Part shown: piece after piece, positions 10,267-20,039 of the stretch | How positions within the stretch are numbered: the first letter of the stretch is position 1 | How the letters are laid out: every line of letters begins with the position of its first letter | NCBI GenBank assembly: GCA_034698045.1 | Contig: JAQGAU010000797.1 | Location: 1 to 23,823, forward strand | DNA from: Paramacrobiotus richtersi | Taxonomy: Eukaryota > Tardigrada > Eutardigrada > Parachela > Macrobiotidae | Length of the DNA stretch: 23,823 bases | Direction of reading: 5' to 3' | Translations under genes and position numbers: made by a program | The notes under the pieces: model-generated | Told to the model about the DNA's origin: nothing | Seen by the model: the letters and a program-made list of their open reading frames with translations, nothing else | Database searches by the model: none

Positions 10267-10714
10267 TTTGGCTAATGGAGTACCAACCAGGATATCAACT
10301 GCGCCGAGCTAGCAGGACCTTAACCATGATCTTCGCCCTGAGATAAATCTGTTTGTGCCTTGCATCAGGTGATCAGCGAAATCTCTCAACTTCGAATGTA
10401 CTTCGAACACGCGATATGTTGATTTTCTGTGCCTTTTTATTGAGCGCGAAGCCTAAACTCGATAATCGTGCCAAACTGGATTCGAATCACGCCACTCTGG
10501 CTGAAAAGGCCAAGAAAATCTTGCATACAAACAAGGACCGGACTTCTCGCAATTTTCATCATGTTCAGAACTTCAGTATTAAACTTCAGTTGCTGGTCCA
10601 CAAGATTCCACAGTACACGTGGGAGATACATTTCTACCATTGGGCATTTTGTAGTTCAGTTCTAACGAAACATCGTTTTAAGATACGTGCGAATCCAAAA
10701 ATCGGAAATCAGTC
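10267..10714 (+). promoter_or_regulatory. Upstream region of the Ig-protein gene, no defined elements
   Basis: This is the only sequence between the palindrome and the Ig-protein ATG. I see no TATA box at a sensible distance. A 132-codon frame (10353-10751) overlaps the start of the Ig gene in another frame and is not supported by splice sites or family resemblance. Promoter assignment is by position only. Confidence 0.25.
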
Positions 10715-13401
10715 ATGGAGATCAGTATTGCTGTTTTATTTCTCTGTGTGATTTCTGGAATATGTAGCAAGGATAACAGTTTGATTAATTATTTACCACA
10801 AGGAGAAATCCCATGTTCTCTCACAAATTCTAGCAGTGGACAGCCAGCTGTGTATAAAGCCCACTGCGCCATGCAGCACGTTGCAAAAGGTACTTATAAA
10901 AGCGTTAATTTTGCGTTATTGCAAACAGTTAATGAAAACTTATCTGGCATCAGCGGCGGCTCGAGATCGGGCGAGAAGGGGGTGGGGCGGAGAATTAAAA
11001 CGTTTATGCGTTGGGAACGGGCGAATCAATTCTTGTTTTGTCGTTGTCGTCGGCATTCATTTCATTTTTTGACGGACATTTTTGTTTTTGGCGGGAAATT
11101 TTTTCAAAATGTCTGACTTGAGATATTACCAGATTGAGATTACCCAACGTCTGTTTTTGTTTCGATATTGTTCGTTTGTTATCTTCCATTGAGCGTTTTG
11201 TTAACTAGAATGTTAAATACATTTTCTTGGCATCCTAATATCTGTCACATGTACGCGTATCGTTTCCGATCTGCTGCATTGTAACGCATCTGCATATTAT
11301 TTCTTACGCAATTTCTAAGATTTTTTATGATTACAGCAGTACATGTTTTGTGTACCAGTGCTTTGTTTTATAACCACAGAAGTCAGAGTTAGGAAGTATA
11401 TATGACAATTGTGAATTATATGGATTAAGTGTATGGAAAATCGCATGGAACAATAATTGTTATCAAGTGCGGTTTTGTTCTAGTTGTAATATTTGCTTAA
11501 TATATAAGTTCTGTAAAGCTTAATATATAAGTTCTGTAAGTCTGGTCTGTAACTTGTTCATTTATTCTGCTATGTTTTTAGCTGCTCTTCAACTGCACGC
11601 CCCGGAGCTGTTACTGGTCAGCGCGAACGGCACAGTTTCCCGTTCCTGTACTCCGCTACAAAACCACTCTGTGCATTTCGAGCATCGCGTGGCCGACGGA
11701 CGAAAGACCAGCAGATTTTACGGGACCAAACCGGAATCGCAAACGAAATCTGGCAGAAAAATAGACACATTCAACGAAGGCCTAATTTGGACAAAGGATG
11801 GCAATGAAATCCGTCCGGGGAATGCAAAACATTGCCTGCCAAACACTCTCGACGTCCAGTGCCGCATGTCCATAAGCGGGGACTATGTGACGATCAGCCG
11901 CTTACAACCCACTGATGCTGGCATATATACATGCGTAACCGTCGAGGACTGCCTTGGTGGGAGGAGCTTTATTATTTTTCTCGCTGTACATATCGTACGG
12001 GTTACACTGTTAAGCATTATACAATCACATATTAAAAAACAAAAACACATCTTCCATTTCTTTGGATAAATCGACAGTTCCCATAACACAAATAGCGTTT
12101 CCTCGCTGTATTTCTAAACTAATGCGCTGGCGGAGAAACTCCATTGATCGGCGATTTCCGTTATTCTCGCGTTGAGATCGAGGACTGCCGCGTTGAAAGC
12201 TCTTTGATACAGTGTCAGTTCAGGGTGGGACGGACCTACAAACTGGCGCTGGAAAAAGATTGTAAGAAATTATTGCAAACCAGTACCGTATCGTTTGAAA
12301 ATCTGAACTACAAATCTGTATTTATTTTAAAGCAGACCAATTAAGCCACAGAAATGTTTTAATCCATCAGAGAGTTTCCGACATTCGCTTTGAGAACAAC
12401 CGAAAATTGTTTGTGAATAGTGAATACGTGCGTGAATATGGAAAAATGTTACTGAACCATTATGCCAGTTTTCCTTGTGCAGCTTCTTAAAGCGATTTTC
12501 TGTGTCTGTATTATTAAATAGTTACTACATAATGCTGTTGTCGTTGATATTCAAGAACGTATTCATGTAAGCGACAGCATAAAATGATTGGGCAGGGAAA
12601 CTAAACGAATTAACATTCCCGTTATAATACTCAAGAAACAACCCGAAAAAGGGAGACAAAAAACCGCACAACATTACCGTTACGTGTTTCCTTCTATTCT
12701 GTGTCTTGTCATAAGTATCGGCCCAAAATCTGGGCGCATTTGTGATGTTAGTCTCATGCAAGAAGTTTGGATAAACGAATTATTCAAGAAGGAAGGCGCA
12801 CGGATAGCGCCTTCGCTCTACTAACTGTGCGCTGTGCTCGTGAATAATATATACGTTATCGGATAATGATTTTGGTTGTTTTTACAATGTCTACTACTTC
12901 ATTGTGTGCGAAGTGGTGTCTTCAGCGCCGGCTTGTTGTTTTACTTCGGCTTTTGCCAATAAAATATGTTCATATATGTTCATATCCTATATGCATATAT
13001 GCTTGGTTGTAGCCACACAACTGGAATCAAAAGATGTCGCAGCGGAAATCGTGCTAGCATCTCCCGAAACGGCCCCGAACAGTACTACAGCTCAGAATGG
13101 ATCCTTATCCTGGCGGGAGGAATGGAATACAACCGATTTCGCGATCACTCGCAACGGTACCATTGATCCGATTGTTCATCTCACACTAATTACCACCGTG
13201 CAAAGTGGCGCTACGGTACAGACCATCAGAAACGGTAAACGTCTGGCAGGATATCAAAAGGTTTTCTTGAGTCACGATAGCACCGACGCAGAAACCGATC
13301 CCAATCAAGGGACTACGAACTTTCCGTGTGGCAACAGCTGGGTTGTTATGTCAGCAGCTGTCCTACTGCTGCAATTTATCAGCACGTCTTCGACTATGTA
13401 A
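10715..13401 (+). CDS. Secreted or GPI-anchored immunoglobulin-domain protein, 333 aa (four exons)
   Basis: Predicted exons are 10715-10889, 11582-11934, 12177-12261 and 13013-13401 (TAA). Donors are gtactt, gtaacc, gtaaga; acceptors tttttag, gttgag, ttgtag; phases 1, 0, 1 join in frame throughout. Residues 1-18 (MEISIAVLFLCVISGICS) form a signal peptide. Residues about 60-204 hold an Ig-like fold: C81, W128 in LIWTKDG, and the hallmark DAGIYTC ending at C176 with LQPTDAG before it. The C-to-W distance (47) is longer than usual, with extra cysteines at 143 and 152. Exon 3 supplies the end of the domain. Residues 205-310 form a glycosylated stem with sequons at N227, N233, N243 and N252. The C-terminus, about 314-328, is hydrophobic (VVMSAAVLLLQFI) with no basic tail and small residues G311-N312-S313 before it, as in a GPI-anchor signal. 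A role in adhesion or recognition at the cell surface is inference. The acceptor of intron 2 is the weakest junction. Confidence 0.78.
11495..11540. repeat. Two-copy 23-bp tandem repeat in Ig-gene intron 1
   Basis: gcttaatatataagttctgt plus three bases is repeated at 11495-11517 and 11518-11540 with one mismatch at the last base. It lies 42 bases before exon 2, near where a branch point is expected, so it may duplicate a splicing signal. The rest of intron 1 (10890-11581) shows no other feature. Confidence 0.85.
11942..12189 (+). repeat. Exact 12-bp direct repeat bounding intron 2 of the Ig gene
   Basis: tcgaggactgcc occurs at 11942-11953, just inside the 5' end of intron 2, and at 12178-12189, at the start of exon 3. 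Both copies read through as EDC in the coding frame. Removing one repeat unit plus the DNA between would restore an uninterrupted reading frame from exon 2 into exon 3. This looks like a target-site duplication or segmental duplication that created the intron. Confidence 0.6.
12262..13012 (+). other. Intron 3 of the Ig gene, nothing else recognised
   Basis: AT-rich sequence from the gtaaga donor to the ggttgtag acceptor. A short tatgttcatatatgttcata duplication lies near its 3' end (about 12965-12985). No additional exon is required, because exons 3 and 4 already join in phase. Confidence 0.5.
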
Positions 13402-13738
13402 TTGCGCTTTATAATAACTATTTTGTTGCTTCATGTTTTATACTGCCGTGTTATTTCCTATTGTTGCAGTATTTATTTGTTAATTGCACTGCCGCTGCGG
13501 AGCTGTACATATGCATGAGTTTCTGCATGTATCTTGCCACCTTTACGTGTTCGAGTATTTGTGCGGGGCGGTTCGTTGTTACCGAAAGGCATGACCGCTG
13601 TCGAAACGGTAGTTTTATATCATACGGTATAATATATAACATCACGAACGTCTGTCGATATCTGTTTAAAGTATGGTTTTTTTGACAATATCGTCGTAAA
13701 TGACAGCAAATTCTCCGCACAAAGAACATTTCCAATCA

Positions 13739-13744
13739 AATAAA
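13739..13744 (+). terminator. Polyadenylation signal of the Ig-protein gene
   Basis: AATAAA in an A-rich run 338 bases after the stop codon is the best canonical signal downstream of the gene. The 3' UTR 13402-13738 holds no other recognised feature. Confidence 0.5.
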
Positions 13745-13984
13745 AAAACTGCTTAATCAGATAATTTGTAAATGCACGACATCTAGTGAAGCTTTTTTAA
13801 CATATATACTGCTAATTTTTCCATAATGCCAACAGCACAAGTGCAAAAGCGAAAGTTAGTCCAACAACCATACAGAAGCAAAAAAAGCAGTAGTGAAGGT
13901 TAGGTATATACAATCTGTTTACGACTAATCACAGAGAACACACTTTTGGCGCTGCATAGTGAAAGGAATAATGTATGTTAATTA

Positions 13985-13990
13985 TTTAAT
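13985..13990 (-). terminator. Possible polyadenylation signal of the minus-strand membrane protein gene
   Basis: ATTAAA on the minus strand lies about 105 bases beyond the stop codon at 14097-14095. The two convergent genes would then end about 240 bases apart without overlapping. Confidence 0.35.
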
Positions 13991-14094
13991 ATGCGATTTA
14001 TGACATATACACACAACAAATGACACTTAAAATACTAAAGAATACACAGATAACAGTACACGTTCAGGTATTCTGTCCATGCTGTCGTCATTAA

Positions 14095-16540
14095 TTAATT
14101 GCTGACATCCACATCCATTGAACGATTGCTGATATCAACCGATATCAATCTGAAGTCCTCCGGAGGAAACACATAGTGCCACCAAGGGGTGGAATTCACC
14201 ACATTCGACAGGATAGCCTCCGTCGTCGTCGGTGTCGTTGCGCCTGCAAAATGCAAACTCTTAATCCATGCATAACTTATATACCATGGCCAGATGGCCA
14301 CATCTCGCCAATTAAGCAGGTAATAATTAAATATCCGAAGAGCTACTTTTGATAAAATATTGACCCAAGCCTCGGGCTTTTCAAGCTACTATGTAGTTTG
14401 TTCCACCATCAGGTGCTTTTGTCCGGAAAAACTACAATGAAGTGACGTTATAGTTAATGAAATTATAATAAAATTCCAGTTTTAGTTAAAAGATCTATTG
14501 CCCAGTCTTATGTTTAGAGAACGCAAGAAAAGCTGCAAACACTGCACATCTGGATGTTATAGGCCTCAATCTCCGCTCGAAGTTAACTGACCACAAGACC
14601 GCGTCTTCGCTCGGATCACTAGCTGCGAAAGGTCATAGTGCTGTTGTTTCGCCGCGCGATGCACGCGGCCGATCATCAGCCGCTTATGACGACCGAGACG
14701 CGCTACTAGCTACACACTGAACATGTAAAACGCATGGGTGTACATGTAACAATGAAAGTACCAATACGAATCCCTACAAATTCTTGGAAAGTATATACAA
14801 TCCTGAAAAACTACAAAATACTTGTTTACTCAAGATGTAAGATTGGAAGTAAAGAGCCAAAAAGTTAAGTCAGTAATATTTAAGCCGAAGTAGGGGGGTA
14901 TGGGCAAGGAGGGGGGTATTAAGGATTATAATAAGAGCAAATGTTGCTCCATTCGATAGAACTCGACGAGCTGAGTCGAATGATACCAAATTTGGACCAA
15001 AAAAATATTACTGACGCTAATACATATGCAGCGGGAGCTGCATAGTACTGTATTGTAAAAATCTGGAGAATATTAAATGAAAATCTGTTAACCAAGAATA
15101 ACACCCGCAAAAACCTATCGATATCACCTTGACCACAAAATTACTAGGTGTTAAAAGCACCGCACAACATTTAATAGATTAGCGAATGTACTGCATGTAC
15201 AATACAGACTCATGGATGCAGCTTCGGCAGTGCGATCGATAATAATTTCTGACCGTATTATAATTAAAATTTTAGTACAATCGCAAGAACCTTGATGGAC
15301 AGACATTTCATAATTTATGATATTTATATGTTAAATCGTTGTACCGTCGTATCGCGCAGCGAAATGGCTAGTATACACGTGTAAATAGTAAACCAAAACT
15401 TTTGACTAATAATTGCGGACTTACTGAATCCGGAAGTAACGTTGATCATCTGTGCTGCTTCCATTGTTGTACTTCCCGTGCCAGTTTTCTCACGATAGCC
15501 CGAGCCACGAGTAGCCGCTACCGCGCCCCAGATCGCACCGAAAACCAACGCCGCCAGCTGTAAGAATGATAAAAAGCCGTCAGTGATTTGGACAGTGCAG
15601 CGCGCGTGCCGATGAGTTTTACTCACAATCAATGCACCTCCCACGACAATGCAGAGCTTTCCCCATTTTCGGCACTCGTGCCGGCGACATTGCTGACAGT
15701 CACAAGGTACGAGACTGGCCTCCTGCACAGTCCGAGGCATGGCTGCGGCGTCTGCCGTTCCCGGCACCCCATTAACAGAAGCCGGCGACTAGAAAACCAA
15801 TTACTGACTAAAGGTCATTATGATAAGCGACACGCTACACCCGCACCAGACTTCTTCAATTATTAAAAACTGCCCAGCTGTTTACAGTAGTAAGTTTCAT
15901 GTAATACTGTTAAGTTATTTTCTTTATTTCTGATGGATATTTTCCTTTAATTAATATGTGGGCTAATTTTCTGCAGTTTTACGTTACAGTTAATTACTTT
16001 ATCATTTTTCGATATTAAGTCGGTTTTACCGTAACTCGATCTTCCCTGTTATTAAAACGTGTAAAATCCAAAAAATCCAAAACTTTCCAGTAGTCAGTTA
16101 AGTCTCTAAAGAGTTTGGCTATACTGTAACGGTACAATAATAATTTCGGTGTATATTATTATTCTACACTATTAGCAGTTCCACCTAGTGTCACTATAAT
16201 AAGTGTACAATTCGAAAGTGTTCAAAAAGAAAATACATAATAACAGTAGAAGGAAACAAAAGGTACATATAAGCTGAATGTAAAAGGTCATTGCCATGCG
16301 GCGTCATAGATCAAACATGCCGGTAAGCGAGAATTAATGATCACAAGCTATGGTACACGGCGTTGATACAATCATGAATTTGCATTAACTTTAAAAGCGT
16401 TTTGAGATCAGTACTCATACGCTGAACAGGAAACCGTAAGCTTCTTTACGTTTTCCTACCTCAACTTGTGCCATTGATCTCAACTCCACAGACTCCATGC
16501 CCGAATCCTGCCGCTGTGCGACTTCATAAAAGCGCGCCAT
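14095..16540 (-). CDS. Type II single-pass membrane protein, 174 aa, unknown family (four exons)
   Basis: Predicted exons in transcript order are 16540-16460, 15788-15627, 15557-15425 and 14243-14095 (stop TAA). Donors are gtagga, gtgagt, gtaagt; acceptors tttctag, ttacag, ttgcag; phases 0, 0, 1 all join in frame. The start ATG has a strong context (ggccATGG). Residues 1-71 are hydrophilic and include a cysteine cluster C56-x-C58-x2-C61-x4-C66 followed by basic residues. Residues 72-96 form one membrane helix (LCIVVGGALILAALVFGAIW), split by a 69-base intron after Ile81. Residues 97-174 are Thr/Pro-rich with sequons at N120, N142 (weak, Pro follows) and N165. Basic residues before the helix and sequons after it fit type II topology, N-terminus inside. 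The cysteine cluster could be palmitoylated or bind metal. Exon layout and phases match the first three junctions of the plus-strand gene at 2905-7771. No known domain is recognised. Confidence 0.72.
14490..14722. other. GC-rich block inside intron 3 of the minus-strand gene, unresolved
   Basis: Open frames without good starts exist on both strands: plus 14490-14722, 76 codons without an ATG, and a minus frame of about 47 codons near 14718-14577. A 26-codon ATG frame on the plus strand near 14509 has cysteines SCKHCTSGC. Base composition is coding-like (many CG dinucleotides, arginine-rich) against AT-rich intron, yet no frame is bounded by good splice sites. It could be an optional exon, a decayed gene piece, or a regulatory island. 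The rest of this 1.18-kb intron (14244-15424) shows only two aggggggtat runs at 14892 and 14910. Confidence 0.25.
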
Positions 16541-17065
16541 GGCCAAACAGACAATCCCCAAACAAGAAACTTTATCAAACACAGGCTTTTGATGCTAAGT
16601 AAGAAACAAAGCAAGAATGCTTTCGTTATACATAACTAAGAAAAAGACTGATGAACCAGGAAGTTGATGCAGGTTGATGCGAGATAGTATGATCATTCAT
16701 AAAGAATACTTATGAGAAAAGTAAGTTAACAACTATGAGTAGTTTCAAGTTTATGTATGCGCACTGTTTGGGCAAATTGTGCGACTGTTTTCCCATGTCG
16801 TAACTCGCCGTCCAGCGCTTTTGCTTATCGTACTTTTTGTTCGTCCTGAGTGATCTCTTATCGCGAGCAGGTTGTTGAATTCATTAGCTGCTGTTGCAGG
16901 AATGCAAACTCTACTTGTGTCGCTGGCGCTCTCCATTGAGAAAGTCCGAGCAACATTTCCCAAAAATTTAAACAACATTTATCAATATGTCACTTTTCAT
17001 CGACAAAATCATTGCCGTTCCCATTTCAACCCGGTGCAACTCTGATTTACGTTATACTTTACAAG
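16541..17065 (-). promoter_or_regulatory. Upstream region of the minus-strand gene, no defined elements
   Basis: This stretch lies before the start codon at 16540 on the minus strand. I see no convincing TATA box or other motif. A 75-codon minus frame at 16751-16978 has no supporting splice or family context. Confidence 0.25.
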
Positions 17066-17094
17066 GCCCACCTCGGCCTCCGGCCTCGGTGGGC
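17066..17094. other. GC-rich hairpin
   Basis: gcccacc (17066-17072) pairs with ggtgggc (17088-17094). Inside, ggcc pairs with ggcc after a symmetric tc/tc internal loop, leaving a three-base loop. The block stands out from AT-rich flanks. It could be a structured RNA fragment or the tip of an unknown element; no RNA family is recognised. Confidence 0.5.
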
Positions 17095-17498
17095 AGAACA
17101 TAGAGCTTTTAAATGGAAGTAAACCTCACAATTTCTGAGAAGTGAGAACCTCGTACTTGGCTCACAGTTTTTCTTTGTGCCACGTTCTTTGCTCCATACG
17201 GTACGAAACGCAGACGTTAATGTTAAAATTCTTGCGAAAAATACCGAAAGCAAGCCTTTTGAAAAACCAACCGGGAAATTTGCAGTATATTTATTACATA
17301 AAAAATTTATTAGTCCAAGATACCTTTCGGAAGAACTGCGCAACATGTTGCGCGCATATTATTTTTGTGGTCTTTAATACATTTACCATACTTTACCCAC
17401 AATCCACATATACATTAACTTATGTGGTTTACGTAGTCAGAAACGAGGATTAGATACCGTCGTCTCCATTCATAATCATTGCGTAATTACAATCAGAA

Positions 17499-17729
17499 GC
17501 TGCGTGGGGCGAGCACACCGCGTCAGACTGGGTATACACCAACAATGACCTTTCAGTTTGTGAAACCAATAATAACTATCTGTTTTCTCATCAGAACCGT
17601 ATAACTGCAACGCTTCGAAAATAATGTACTTTGACATGCTTCCTGCATTCTAAACGAGAACTACGGTACAAAGGTCTGCATATCTGTACTAAAACCGGTC
17701 GCTGCATGGGGCGAGCACTCCGCCTTAGA
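17499..17729 (-). repeat. Pair of 29-bp direct repeats that translate alike
   Basis: gctgcgtggggcgagcac plus 11 bases at 17499-17527 matches 17701-17729 at 25 of 29 positions. On the minus strand both read a cysteine motif: QSDAVCSPHAA for 17499-17527 and ESKAECSPHAA for 17701-17729. The latter is preceded by an in-frame ATG two codons further upstream. Each frame closes within about 20 codons. This could be a duplicated small exon or a short repeat. Confidence 0.4.
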
Positions 17730-17937
17730 TTCGCCGTACATTAAATACCGATCGAGCCATTAAGTACCGAGCTATTAAACTAAATAATGCCTATTGTAAG
17801 AATTAGAACCGCACAAACGTAACGATTTAAAATTGAAAAAGAAAAAATTTATGAACTCGATGTATATCCTCAACAAAATACAAAGCGCCAACGATCCGCT
17901 CCACTAGCTGTCTTAAACTTGAATGAGAACGTCTCTC

Positions 17938-18390
17938 TTAGCAGAAAGGGAAGATGTTGGTAGAGTGCCATTTGAACGTGATTCGAAAATCGATTGCGTA
18001 ATCGGTGTTAGCATATACGTAGGTGACAACATTGTTGTTCTGCAAATCTGCCACACGCACCGGCTGCAGTATATTTCGTTCTGAAAATAAACGTCGTTGC
18101 ATGTCGTTTTGAAAACAAACAGTTCTAAAAGGTTTCAGAAGTAATCGAGCCCTGTGAACTGGACTTTCGCGTACGTACTGGGTTGTTTTCACGTACAACT
18201 GCCTCCTGTTATTATTTTCTGAATAGATTTTAGAAGAACTATTACACTGTCCGCGTGAATAATAGTGCATCATGCTGCACTGACAGTAGTACTGCCAAGT
18301 GAATCTATCCAGGTTCGAAAATCGAACGCGACGGAAGTACTTACGTGGCACATAGTTTTTGCTGCACGCTGCCACGTCTTCCGGCTGCAA
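17938..18390 (-). CDS. Possible terminal exon, up to about 148 codons, unknown
   Basis: A long minus-strand frame ends at 17938. It has no ATG near its beginning but is preceded by an acceptor-like acatattgcag, so it would be a last exon. The product is basic and rich in Tyr, Asn and Arg, with a cysteine cluster (WQYYCQCSMMHYY) and one Asn-Ser-Ser sequon. A strong donor gtaagt (ccacGTAAGT) lies about 40 bases in, so the true exon could stop there instead. No partner exon was found upstream and no family is recognised, so chance remains likely. Confidence 0.25.
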   Translation of the reverse strand: MQPEDVAACSKNYVPRKYFRRVRFSNLDRFTWQYYCQCSMMHYYSRGQCNSSSKIYSENNNRRQLYVKTTQYVRESPVHRARLLLKPFRTVCFQNDMQRRLFSERNILQPVRVADLQNNNVVTYVYANTDYAIDFRITFKWHSTNIFPFC

Positions 18391-18492
18391 TATGTACTGA
18401 CTGCAGATATAGCGCTGCCATACGCGGCGATCGCCGCTTCGTTTTTAAAAAAGGTCAGTTTCAAAATGTTTTAGAATTTGACAGACAACGCT

Positions 18493-18564
18493 GGAAAAAA
18501 ATCAATAGGCCTATATGTTGTGCCGCTCTTTAAGACGTTTTTAGAGCGGCAGGAAAAAAATCAA
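18493..18564. repeat. 13-bp direct repeats flanking a 9-bp stem-loop
   Basis: ggaaaaaaatcaa occurs exactly at 18493-18505 and 18552-18564. Between them tgccgctct (18521-18529) pairs with agagcggca (18543-18551) over a 13-base loop. The arrangement resembles a tiny insertion with target-site duplication, but it is too short to assign. Confidence 0.55.
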
Positions 18565-19690
18565 CGTAGAGCAGAGAATGAGAACACTTCGGCCGATCGA
18601 AAAGGGAGATGTTAGAGTATAAGTTAGAATGCGTAAACAATCGTACTTTTACGTGTGATAGCGAGCGGTGGGCGCTTACTCTGGCGTCCGATGGCGCGGG
18701 CGAAAAGTCTGGCGTTATGCCGGTTCCAAGCACATGTCGAACATTTATCGACAGTTGTATACAAATTCTTTGCTTGTTTTCTCACTTCCAGGCTTTCATA
18801 AAACTGTAATTTTATGCATAGCGACAGATTCGAACTGACTATGTACTGTGCCGTAGCTGCGAAGAAATAGCTTCGGTGACTCGGTCAAACGCTGACTGTT
18901 GAAGACAACGTATTCGCTTTTTAGTACTAAATTATTCTGATAATTCAGGCGATATACTGTTCGTAATTTTATCGATAATGACCACTCACTGTCACAATCA
19001 CTACTGGAGGAAATTTTACTTATACAATGCCGCCTGGGTACAGATATGATAACTATCCGGTACAATGGTACAGAAAAATATTTTTATTGTGTCAACATCG
19101 ATTCTGGGCGACTGCCGAAATAAACACATAACTACCCACTGTGCGACCTTTTTTTATTTATTGTATTTTTCTCTGTATGTACAGAACTTACAAATTAGTA
19201 AGCATACAATCTATGGACAAAACTGCAAGACACGATATGAAAAAAATGACAATTTTTATGATTTTTGTACTGTACTGCCCACTTATGTATCGCCGTATAG
19301 ACCTTTATGCATTAATGTATTTATCCCCATATTCAGCTGCCATTTTAGGCATGTTTATCTGAAAAACTATGGTGGTTTTAATTTGACTTGTTGTCTCAAG
19401 GTTTATTCAAACAAAATTTTCAAATCCGAACACTTGTGTATCGTTTTCCGTTAATTATGGAAACAACAGTTTCGCAATTATTTTATTACCCGCTCAATTA
19501 TTCTAAAAAACATTAACAACGTACTTTTAAGAATTTACTTTAAAGGGGTGAATTAAATTGTTTAAATTCTGATGTGGAAAAATAACTAGAAAAACAACTG
19601 ACAAGCACAGCATCTGTCCAGTATCATTATTCATTCACCGAGCCAAACTATCACAAAGTGCTTGTAAAGGTCAATAGCATACCTACCTTC
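18565..19690. other. No gene recognised
   Basis: AT-rich, apart from a slightly GC-rich patch at about 18610-18740. There a plus frame from 18609 has four spaced cysteines and one sequon near its start but no matching splice partners. Nothing else is visible. Confidence 0.45.
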
Positions 19691-20039
19691 CTGGTGTGCG
19701 TGTTGCGGACTGTTGGTTCCCCAAGCCAGTCACGGTTTTAACAGGTGGGAACAGTTCGAGCGGAACAGAGTTCGTGCTGCTTCTCACCTCCAACCAGCAA
19801 CGGAACCGCAGTACCTGTAGTAATTTTCTGCGTGGGGATCTGTATAAATGGATAGTCAGACCGTGGTTTGTCCACCGAACATCGCTTCACAGTTACCCCA
19901 ATCGTCAGCCTGCAGCAGCCGGAAGTGCTGCGGAAACCGCATTCTTTTGTAAGCAGCCAAGAAAAAGAGCCACCATTGTAATCGACTGTAGCGGCCGGCC
20001 GTGTCCAACCGTTATCCATTGTTTTCAATGATAGCGCTG
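19691..20039. other. GC-rich block with competing open frames, unresolved
   Basis: Both strands are open. On the plus strand, after a ttttaacag acceptor at about 19742, one frame reads through cysteines to a hydrophobic AVPVVIFCVGICI, hits TAG at 19853, and then reads a clean frame to TAA near 19981. On the minus strand the tail of a 161-codon frame covers the same bases. The minus frame 5' of here is LINE-derived, so this may be its badly decayed continuation, but I could not align it with the expected LINE C-terminus. Coding status is undecided. Confidence 0.2.

Noticed and set aside
10353-10751. 132-codon plus-strand frame upstream of the Ig gene
   Set aside because: It overlaps the signal-peptide exon in another frame, has no splice partners, and the Ig frame has clear domain evidence.
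14892-14919. Two aggggggtat G-runs, possible G-quadruplex
   Set aside because: There are only two long G-runs plus shorter ones within an intron; too weak to call.
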